In this document: positions 1-6,027 of the stretch, piece after piece
How positions within the stretch are numbered: position 1 is the first letter of the stretch
Layout of the letters: each line of letters starts with the position of its first letter
NCBI GenBank assembly: GCA_000434775.1
Contig: FR895471.1
Coordinates: 1,002 to 10,729 of the forward strand
DNA length: 9,728 bases
Reading direction: 5' to 3'
Source: Eggerthella sp. CAG:368
GTDB lineage: Bacteria; Actinomycetota; Coriobacteriia; Coriobacteriales; Eggerthellaceae
Made by a program: the position numbers and the translations under genes
Notes under the pieces: generated by a model
The model's database searches: none
The model's input: only the letters and a program-made list of their open reading frames with translations
Told to the model about the DNA's origin: nothing

Positions 1-825
1 AGCAAGGCTCGTCTTGAGCGTTATGAGCAAATGGAGGCGCAAGCTCGTTCGATCAAAAAGCTCGACTTCGCCGACATTCAAATTCCCGTTGGTCCGCGTT
101 TAGGTTCAAAAGTTCTAGTAGCCGAGCACATCCATAAGGCCTTTGGCGATCGCGTTTTGATTGACGATCTTTCATTCACTCTTCCGCGCAACGGCATTGT
201 TGGCGTTATTGGTCCTAATGGCGTGGGTAAATCTACCCTGTTTAAAACAATTGTTGGCTTAGAAGATCTCACGAGTGGTTCACTTGAAATTGGTGAATCC
301 GTCAAGATTTCTTACGTTGATCAAAATCGTGAAGGCATTGACCCTAAAAAGAATGTTTGGGAAGTGGTTTCTGATGGCCTCGATTACATGAAGGTAGGAG
401 AAACAGAAATCCCGAGTCGCGCCTACGTTGCAAGCTTTGGCTTTAAGGGTTCTGACCAGCAAAAACCATCAGGTGTTCTTTCTGGAGGAGAACGAAATCG
501 CCTTAACTTGGCACTCACCTTAAAGCAAGGCGGAAACCTTCTGCTCTTAGACGAACCCACGAACGACTTAGACGTCGAAACGCTTGAAAGCCTTGAAGAA
601 GCGCTGCTCAACTTCCCGGGATGTGCCGTAGTGGTAAGTCATGATCGTATGTTTCTTGACCGCATTGCTACCCATATTCTGGCATGGGAGGGAACAGACG
701 AAAATCCGGGCAATTGGCACTGGTTTGAAGGCAACTTCGAATCTTACCAAAAGAACAAGATTGAGCGCTTAGGACCAGAAGCGGCAAAACCCCATCGTAT
801 TCATCGCAAGTTAACACGCAACTGA
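1..825 (+). CDS. ettA: Energy-dependent translational throttle protein EttA (ABC-F ATPase), C-terminal half, 5' partial
   Basis: The reading frame is already open at base 1, so the gene begins upstream; 274 codons are visible of about 555 usual for EttA. ABC-F proteins of this type bind the ribosomal E site and gate entry into the elongation cycle according to ATP/ADP ratio. The first visible residues (SKARLERYEQ) match the end of the linker between the two ATPase domains. The second ATPase domain is complete: Walker A GPNGVGKST at bases 211-237, signature LSGGERNRL near 478, Walker B LLLLDEPTNDLD near 538, and switch histidine in VVSHDR. The C-terminal tail (WFEGNFESYQKNK, then a basic end) matches EttA better than other ABC-F families, which usually have a long coiled-coil tail. 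The gene stops at TGA 823-825 and is followed by a strong terminator. The family is near certain; EttA rather than another ABC-F is very likely. Confidence 0.95.
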   Translation, partial: SKARLERYEQMEAQARSIKKLDFADIQIPVGPRLGSKVLVAEHIHKAFGDRVLIDDLSFTLPRNGIVGVIGPNGVGKSTLFKTIVGLEDLTSGSLEIGESVKISYVDQNREGIDPKKNVWEVVSDGLDYMKVGETEIPSRAYVASFGFKGSDQQKPSGVLSGGERNRLNLALTLKQGGNLLLLDEPTNDLDVETLESLEEALLNFPGCAVVVSHDRMFLDRIATHILAWEGTDENPGNWHWFEGNFESYQKNKIERLGPEAAKPHRIHRKLTRN

Positions 826-842
826 TACGAGTCGTTAAAGAG

Positions 843-939
843 GTTGTACCGAAAGGAAAGGTAGCAACAGCAGCATCATACGCAGCGTGCTGGCGGCTAA
901 CCAGGTCAAGACCAGTGAACAGTGAGCGTATGAATGATG
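843..939 (+). other. Foldable segment between ettA stop and terminator (possible 3'UTR structure or small RNA)
   Basis: I do not recognise an RNA family here. The segment can form a hairpin with arms 843-850 (gttgtacc) and 860-868 (ggtagcaac, one bulged g) closed by a purine-only 9-nt loop. A second longer-range stem pairs 877-883 (catacgc) with 926-932 (gcgtatg) and can be extended by cat 874-876 with atg 934-936 or 937-939. Inside it is a small hairpin, ctgg 890-893 with ccag 901-904. It ends directly before the terminator at 948, so it could be the 3' end of the ettA mRNA or a short independent RNA. No promoter is obvious. The pairings are read by eye; no covariation is available. Confidence 0.25.
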
Positions 940-947
940 TCATTATT

Positions 948-983
948 CGAAAAGCTCGGAAATTTCCGAGCTTTTCGTTTTCC
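948..983 (+). terminator. Rho-independent terminator of ettA
   Basis: Bases 948-977 are a perfect 30-bp palindrome. As RNA it forms a 12-bp stem (arm cgaaaagctcgg) with loop aaattt and is followed by cgttttcc, a short U-run. The U-run exists only in the + direction: on the other strand the stem is followed by aataatgac. It therefore mainly serves ettA, although purL transcripts would also run into it. Confidence 0.85.
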
Positions 984-1029
984 AAGTGGTTCGATTCTCT
1001 TTTTTTAAACAACACAGCCCAAGCTCAAC

Positions 1030-1088
1030 CCGGACAACGGAATCAGACTTCATTGTCCCAGTCAATACCCTCCGGCTCTATTGTCCGG
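1030..1088 (-). other. Inverted repeats in the 3' region of purL
   Basis: An exact 8-bp inverted repeat, ccggacaa at 1030-1037 and ttgtccgg at 1081-1088, lies just beyond the purL stop. A third related copy (ttgtcc at 1054-1059) can also pair with 1032-1037, so two stems would be mutually exclusive. Neither is followed by a clear U-run in the purL direction, so I do not call a standard terminator. It may stabilise the purL 3' end or aid termination. Confidence 0.3.
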
Positions 1089-1090
1089 CT

Positions 1091-4000
1091 CTAATCAGTA
1101 AAGTAGCCAATGCCGCCTTCAATAAGAGGCTGGAACATGTTGCCAGGAACATTTCTATACAGACCATAGCCGTTACGTTCAGTGTGACCCATCTTTCCTA
1201 AGATACGCCCATCTGGGCTAGTAATACCTTCGATAGCAAGCAAAGAGCCATTAGGGTTAACGTCTAAATTCATGCTTGGAATGCCTTTTTCATCCACATA
1301 CTGTGTTGCAATCTGCCCATTAGTCTTAAGCTGCTCAAGTAACTCTGAAGAAGCGACAAAACGACCTTCACCATGACTAATTGCAATCGAATGAACATCA
1401 TCAACATTGCAGCGAGAAAGCCAAGGCGAAACATTTGAGGCAACGCGTGTACGAACGAACTTGCTCTGATGTCTGCCAATAGTATTAAACGTTAGAGTAC
1501 AATCGATATCTTCCATAGGCATAATATCGCCATAAGGAACGAGCCCCAACTTAATAAGGGCCTGAAAACCGTTGCAGATACCGAGCATCAAGCCGTCGCG
1601 ATTCTGCAGGAGGTCGCGCACTGCCTCTGTAACAGCAGGAGCGCGGAAAAAGGCTGTAATAAACTTAGCAGAACCATCGGGCTCATCACCACCAGAAAAA
1701 CCACCTGGCAACATAATAATCTGACTACGTTTGATTTCCTTAACCAAGGCTTCAGTACTTTCGGCCACAGTATTTGGTGAAAGGTTATTGATAACGAGCG
1801 TAGTAGCTTCAGCTCCTGCCCGTTCAAACGCAGCAGCAGTGTCATATTCGCAGTTAGTTCCAGGAAATACCGGAATAATTACGCGCGGCTTTGCAATAAC
1901 ACCGTTATAGGTAAGAGGCAACGCGTCACGATACGAAACGGTTTCAACCTCTTCGCCTTCGGCGCGATACGGGAACACCGATTCAATTCCACCCTCCCAA
2001 GCTTCTTGCAGCTCAGACAAATCAAGTGCTTCTCCACCCAAAACAAGCTCGTAGGCTTTGGTGGTTTCGCCGATTTCATGCACGTGAATTGCGTCTGTAT
2101 GCTCAGGAATCACTGCGTCGGGAGCAAGCTCAATAATGAAACTACCGTAAGCGGGCAAGAACTGAACATCCACTGGCACACTAGGGTTAAGAGCAAGACC
2201 AATGCCATTACCCACACACATCTTAAACATAGCCTCGGCCGCCCCGCCGTAACCAGGGGTGGAAATAGCCAAAACAGAACCCGAAGCAGTTAACTTCTCG
2301 ACCACATCAAATACTTCAACGAGTCCCTTAACGTCAGGGCGCCAATCGTTGCCATAAACAGCAGGATCAATACAAACTACACGGTTGCCAGCTTGCTTGA
2401 ATTCAGGAGAAACAACGGTATCAATTTTGCCCGTAGAAACAGCAAAACTGATGAGCGTTGGCGGCACGTCCAAATCTTCAAAGCTTCCACTCATTGAATC
2501 TTTACCGCCAATGGCTCCTACACCCAAATCAACTTGAGCTTCCAAGGCACCCAGAACAGCTGCAACAGGCTTGCCCCAGCGTTTTGACTCTTCGTGAAGC
2601 TTTTCGAAGTATTCCTGGAAGGAAAGATATGCTTTGTCGCGCGTAAAACCAGAAGCAATCAAGCGCGCAATGCTTTCAACAACAGAAAGATAGGCGCCAG
2701 CAAACTGGTTCTTTTCCATAAGATAGGGATTAAAACCCCAGGCCATTGCGCTAACCGTTTTGGTTTCACCAAAAACGGGGAACTTGGCAACCATAGCCTG
2801 CGAAGGCGTGAGCTGATTTTTTCCACCAAAAGGCATAAGCACCGTTGCTGAACCAATAGTTGAGTCAAAGCGCTCAACCAAACCTTTATTGGAGGCAACA
2901 TTAATATCACGAACAAGATTTGTCATGCGCTCTTTGAGCGTAGCGCCCGCCCATTCTGGCCGATAAGTTTCACCCTCAACCACGTGAACATTTACGTGTT
3001 TAGGCGCACCGTTAGAAGCAAGGAATTCACGGCTTACATCAACGATGGTTTCGCCATCCCAAACCATACGTAACCGCTTTTCTTCCGTTACGGTTGCGAT
3101 AACATTTGCTTCAAGGTTTTCCTCGCGTGCATAACCAATGAAGGTTTCAACATCTTCTGCTGCCAAGGCAACCGCCATGCGCTCCTGACTCTCGGAAATG
3201 GCCAGCTCGGTGCCATCGAGACCTTCGTACTTTTTGGGAACGTTATTGAGTTCAACAAAAAGACCGTCAGCCAATTCGCCAACCGCAACAGAAACACCGC
3301 CCGCACCAAAGTCGTTGCAACGCTTAATCAAGCGGCAAGCATCACCACGACGGAACAAGCGTTGAATCTTGCGCTCCACAGGAGGGTTGCCCTTTTGTAC
3401 TTCTGCTCCCGCGGTTTCGATACTTTCAATATTGTGGGATTTAGAAGATCCCGTTGCACCACCGATGCCATCACGACCCGTGCGACCGCCCAAAAGAATA
3501 ATCTTGTCTCCTGGTGCTGGTTCTTCGCGAATGACATGAGAAGCAGGAGTTGCACCCAAAACGGCGCCAACCTCCATGCGTTTCGCAACATAACCGGGGT
3601 GATAAAGTTCATTAACCTGACCTGTTGCCAAACCAATCTGATTTCCATAAGAAGAATATCCCGCAGCAGCGGTAGTTACCAGCTTGCGCTGCGGAAGCTT
3701 GCCAGGAATAGTTTCCGAAACAGGAGCTAAGGGGTTTGCTGCGCCCGTAACACGCATTGCCTGGTATACATAACTACGACCAGAAAGCGGGTCGCGAATT
3801 GCACCGCCAACGCACGTTGCTGCACCACCAAACGGCTCAATCTCGGTTGGATGATTATGTGTTTCGTTCTTAAACAAGAAGAGCCAGTCTTCATCCACGC
3901 CATCAACATCAACGGTTACTTTAACCGTGCAAGCGTTGACTTCTTCCGACTCATCAACGTTTTTCATAATGCCGTTTGCTTTAAGATAGCGAGCTCCGAT

Positions 4001-4810
4001 TGTTCCCATATCCATAAGGCAAACAGGTTTTTCATCACGGCCAAGCTCATGACGCAAGGACAAATACCTATCAAAAGCCGCCTTTACCACTTCATCATCA
4101 ATAGCAACATCAACGAGTTCAGTACCAAAAGTGGTGTGACGGCAATGGTCTGACCAATAGGTGTCAACAACTTTGATTTCAGTAATAGTAGGATTACGGC
4201 CTTCTTCAATGAAGTATTTCTGAAAGAATTCAATGTCTGCCAAATCCATGGCAAGACCACGGTTTTCGATAAACTGAGCAAGCCCTGTCGAATCAAGATT
4301 GATAAAGCCCTCAACAATCTCAACCTTATCAGGAAAGACAAGGTCCATATCGAGCGTAGAGCGCATATCTAAGGAAGCTTCACGTGCTTCAACAGGATTG
4401 ATTACATAATGTTTAATAGCAGCACAATCTTCTTGCGAAAGAGCACCTTCAAGCACATACACCTTAGCGCTTCGGACCGCAGGACGCTCCCCTTGGCTAA
4501 TAAGCTGAATGCACTCGCTTGCCGATTCCGCACGCTGATCAAACTGACCAGGAAGAAATTCCACCGCGAAGACGAAGGCTCCATCGACACAAGGAAGTTC
4601 TGTTCGTGCCACGTCAACAAAAGGTTCACTAAAAACCGTTGGAACGCACTGATCAAAAAGCTCCTGAGTAATGCCGCTCACGTCATAGCGGTTAATCAGA
4701 CGAAGGTTCTCAAGCCCTTCTACCCCAAGAATCGTGCGGAGTTCATGTAAAAGCTGCTGGGCTTCTACATCAAACCCTGGTTTTTTCTCAACATAAACAC
4801 GCGAAACCAT
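1091..4810 (-). CDS. purL: Phosphoribosylformylglycinamidine synthase, single-chain form (FGAM synthase)
   Basis: This enzyme converts FGAR, glutamine and ATP to FGAM, the fourth step of de novo purine synthesis, in the cytoplasm. The product has 1239 residues, typical of the single-chain form that joins the PurS-like, PurL-like and PurQ-like parts (E. coli PurL is 1295). The N-terminal region (about 1-200) is followed by the linker motif DTYWSDHCRHTTF (216-228). The synthase core carries KNETHNHPTEIEPFGGA (314-330), and the second half has GGKDSMSG (768-775). The glutamine amidotransferase domain (about 975-1239) has the nucleophile Cys1079 in GICNGF, the conserved SHGEGRF (1145-1151), and the His1209/Glu1211 pair in GHTER, so the triad is intact. 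Start ATG 4808-4810 has a good Shine-Dalgarno (AGAAGGG on the minus strand, 4817-4823) six bases upstream. It overall resembles the clade seen in Clostridia and Coriobacteria. No other pur gene adjoins it, and no purine riboswitch is visible upstream. The gene is convergent with ettA. Confidence 0.98.
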   Translation of the reverse strand: MVSRVYVEKKPGFDVEAQQLLHELRTILGVEGLENLRLINRYDVSGITQELFDQCVPTVFSEPFVDVARTELPCVDGAFVFAVEFLPGQFDQRAESASECIQLISQGERPAVRSAKVYVLEGALSQEDCAAIKHYVINPVEAREASLDMRSTLDMDLVFPDKVEIVEGFINLDSTGLAQFIENRGLAMDLADIEFFQKYFIEEGRNPTITEIKVVDTYWSDHCRHTTFGTELVDVAIDDEVVKAAFDRYLSLRHELGRDEKPVCLMDMGTIGARYLKANGIMKNVDESEEVNACTVKVTVDVDGVDEDWLFLFKNETHNHPTEIEPFGGAATCVGGAIRDPLSGRSYVYQAMRVTGAANPLAPVSETIPGKLPQRKLVTTAAAGYSSYGNQIGLATGQVNELYHPGYVAKRMEVGAVLGATPASHVIREEPAPGDKIILLGGRTGRDGIGGATGSSKSHNIESIETAGAEVQKGNPPVERKIQRLFRRGDACRLIKRCNDFGAGGVSVAVGELADGLFVELNNVPKKYEGLDGTELAISESQERMAVALAAEDVETFIGYAREENLEANVIATVTEEKRLRMVWDGETIVDVSREFLASNGAPKHVNVHVVEGETYRPEWAGATLKERMTNLVRDINVASNKGLVERFDSTIGSATVLMPFGGKNQLTPSQAMVAKFPVFGETKTVSAMAWGFNPYLMEKNQFAGAYLSVVESIARLIASGFTRDKAYLSFQEYFEKLHEESKRWGKPVAAVLGALEAQVDLGVGAIGGKDSMSGSFEDLDVPPTLISFAVSTGKIDTVVSPEFKQAGNRVVCIDPAVYGNDWRPDVKGLVEVFDVVEKLTASGSVLAISTPGYGGAAEAMFKMCVGNGIGLALNPSVPVDVQFLPAYGSFIIELAPDAVIPEHTDAIHVHEIGETTKAYELVLGGEALDLSELQEAWEGGIESVFPYRAEGEEVETVSYRDALPLTYNGVIAKPRVIIPVFPGTNCEYDTAAAFERAGAEATTLVINNLSPNTVAESTEALVKEIKRSQIIMLPGGFSGGDEPDGSAKFITAFFRAPAVTEAVRDLLQNRDGLMLGICNGFQALIKLGLVPYGDIMPMEDIDCTLTFNTIGRHQSKFVRTRVASNVSPWLSRCNVDDVHSIAISHGEGRFVASSELLEQLKTNGQIATQYVDEKGIPSMNLDVNPNGSLLAIEGITSPDGRILGKMGHTERNGYGLYRNVPGNMFQPLIEGGIGYFTD

Positions 4811-4834
4811 GTTTTGCCCTTCTGATAGTTAAAA

Positions 4835-4863
4835 CAAATAGCCTTACCATGATACGACACCAA
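4835..4863 (-). promoter_or_regulatory. Possible purL promoter
   Basis: On the minus strand TTGGTG (4863-4858) is separated by 17 bases from TATTTG (4840-4835). This would start transcription about 20 bases before the purL ATG and leave room for its Shine-Dalgarno. Both boxes match consensus only partly, so this is a weak call. It lies within 50 bp of the divergent methyltransferase -10 box, so the two promoters may interact. Confidence 0.25.
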
Positions 4864-4908
4864 AGGTTCGTTTTTCATGCGAGCAAAGGGAAAATCGAAA
4901 GAGATCTT

Positions 4909-4914
4909 TATAAT
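4909..4914 (+). promoter_or_regulatory. -10 box placed for a leaderless methyltransferase transcript
   Basis: A perfect TATAAT ends six bases before ATG 4921, so transcription would begin at or within one base of the start codon. No Shine-Dalgarno precedes that ATG at normal distance. Leaderless transcripts with this spacing are common in Actinobacteria. No convincing -35 is seen (positions 4886-4891 read aaggga). The placement supports 4921 as the gene start. Confidence 0.5.
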
Positions 4915-4920
4915 AGATTC

Positions 4921-5934
4921 ATGGACAAAACAACCGCACACATACTTTGTGACATCAATACTGGGTTTTATCGAAAAAACGCTGTTTCTTTTTCCGCCAC
5001 GCGAGGAGCTCCTTGGCAGGGGTGGCAAGAGTGCGCTCGATATTTTGAAAGGTACTTTGCAAAGCGTTTTGAGAACTGCTCTAGCACATACACAGGGAAG
5101 CAAAGGCGGAAGCACACCGGAAAACAAGCGAACGTCATTCCCCAGGGACAACCCAACAAAACCCCAGGTGGACAAACCAACGAACCGCTTAAAACACCGC
5201 GAAGAGCTTCAGTTTTTGATTTAGCTTGCGGCAACTTACGCTTTGAAGCGTTTTTGGCTGAGCGCTTTTCGCATATCGATTTCTCTTTTTTTGCCGTGGA
5301 TAATTGCGATGAACTTTTACCCGAAAAAAGCTTTGGGATGTCGCGTTCAAATAATTCCGCAAATATCCCTTCAAGCAGCACTGTAAACAGCCTTCATTTT
5401 CAAAACCTTGATGTTATTTCCTGCTTACTCGACGAAAACGAGCATTTCGCTTCGTATTTCGATGCTGAGCCGTGCGATTTCTCTGTCTCTTTTGGCTTTA
5501 TGCATCACGTTCCCACGCAACTGCTGCGTGGGAAAACTTTGCAAGCGCTTATCGACCAAACACAATCGGATGGCTTGATCGCTGTTTCTTTCTGGCAATT
5601 TATGAACAACGAAGGTCTTGCAAAAAAAGCTCAACGAACTCATCAAGAGGCACTCGAATTATTTCACGCTTCCAGCATAGGCGGAAATAAGCCCTATTCT
5701 GGTGCTGATTCAAAAAACCAGTTGCGCTTTGATGCTTCTCGGCTTGAAGAAGGCGACTTCTTCCTAGGGTGGAAAGACACCCCCGGTCAGTACCGTTATT
5801 GCCACAACTTTACGGAACACGAAATTGATGAACTCGTAAGTTTAGTCGACAATGAAGCGAAGGTTGTTTCGCGCTTTATAGCCGATGGACGCACCAACAA
5901 CCTTAATTCCTATCTCATTCTGCAAAAACGCTAG
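4921..5934 (+). CDS. Trm9/ALKBH8-like SAM-dependent methyltransferase, predicted tRNA wobble (carboxymethyluridine) methyltransferase
   Basis: This is a class I SAM methyltransferase of 337 residues from the chosen ATG. The SAM-binding motif is VFDLACGNLRFEAFL (98-112), followed by an acidic post-I strand (AVDNCDEL, 125-132) and the motif IV-like region DFSVSFGFMHHVP (186-198). Three stretches recall Trm9/ALKBH8, which methylate cm5U34 of tRNA to mcm5U: FYRKN...FSATRGAPW (16-32) like yeast YDEIA...FSQTRYKPW; MHHVPT...GLIAVSFW (194-224); and the C-terminal LGWK...YRYCHNFTEHEIDEL...YLILQKR (282-337), like the yeast YRYYHLY...EL...VVAQKR end. Residues 52-96 form a Gln/Thr/Lys/Pro-rich insertion and 135-158 a Ser/Asn-rich one, both unlike yeast Trm9. 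An upstream in-frame ATG at 4849 would add 24 residues, but the -10 box at 4909 would then lie inside the gene and no Shine-Dalgarno supports it. The next gene, 74 nt downstream, is elp3, whose product would make the substrate of such a methyltransferase. Fold is certain; substrate is inferred from similarity by eye plus context. Confidence 0.8.
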   Translation: MDKTTAHILCDINTGFYRKNAVSFSATRGAPWQGWQECARYFERYFAKRFENCSSTYTGKQRRKHTGKQANVIPQGQPNKTPGGQTNEPLKTPRRASVFDLACGNLRFEAFLAERFSHIDFSFFAVDNCDELLPEKSFGMSRSNNSANIPSSSTVNSLHFQNLDVISCLLDENEHFASYFDAEPCDFSVSFGFMHHVPTQLLRGKTLQALIDQTQSDGLIAVSFWQFMNNEGLAKKAQRTHQEALELFHASSIGGNKPYSGADSKNQLRFDASRLEEGDFFLGWKDTPGQYRYCHNFTEHEIDELVSLVDNEAKVVSRFIADGRTNNLNSYLILQKR

Positions 5935-5950
5935 TCCATTCGGTCAAAAA

Positions 5951-5963
5951 GCGCTTCGAGCGC
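5951..5963 (+). other. Short hairpin between methyltransferase and elp3
   Basis: gcgct and agcgc enclose the triloop tcg, a compact GC-rich 5-bp hairpin 17 bases after the methyltransferase stop. No U-run follows, so it is not a convincing terminator and read-through into elp3 remains likely. Confidence 0.25.
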
Positions 5964-5992
5964 AACAAGAAACGCAACGAGGCCACAATCCT

Positions 5993-6001
5993 TGGTACAA
6001 T
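5993..6001 (+). promoter_or_regulatory. Extended -10 promoter for a leaderless elp3 transcript
   Basis: TGGTACAAT reads as an extended -10 element (TGn then TACAAT, 5996-6001). It ends seven bases before ATG 6009, so transcription would start at about 6008-6009. The elp3 start has no Shine-Dalgarno, which agrees with a leaderless message. Extended -10 promoters do not need a strong -35, and none is seen. Confidence 0.45.
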
Positions 6002-6003
6002 CG

Positions 6004-6027
6004 CTTGCATGAATGAACTCATGCAAG
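6004..6027 (+). promoter_or_regulatory. Hairpin enclosing both possible elp3 start codons
   Basis: A perfect 9-bp inverted repeat, cttgcatga (6004-6012) and tcatgcaag (6019-6027), has a 6-nt loop. The in-frame ATGs at 6009 and 6021 lie in opposite arms. On a message read through from the methyltransferase gene both starts would be paired. On a leaderless message beginning at about 6009 most of the left arm would be missing. The repeat is seen directly; a regulatory role is inference. Confidence 0.4.

Noticed and set aside
892..928. accaggtcaagacc resembling the ccaggtcagg of bacterial SRP RNA
   Set aside because: The essential GGAAG loop and the following agcagc are missing after it, so the match is limited to the first arm.
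668..1015. A 115-codon minus-strand frame overlapping the end of ettA and its terminator
   Set aside because: It is antisense to ettA, crosses the terminator palindrome, and has no Shine-Dalgarno or recognisable domain.
830..1092. A plus-strand frame open for almost 90 codons after ettA
   Set aside because: It has no start codon before the internal ATG at 930, runs through the terminator hairpin and resembles no protein I know.
4849..4920. N-terminal extension of the methyltransferase from ATG 4849
   Set aside because: No Shine-Dalgarno precedes it, the perfect -10 box would be inside the gene, and similarity to Trm9 starts after residue 1 of the shorter form.
4765..5381. Two overlapping minus-strand frames of about 136 codons opposite the 5' part of the methyltransferase gene
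   Set aside because: They are shadows of the low-complexity methyltransferase segment, and one also overlaps the purL start. No domains or start signals are present.
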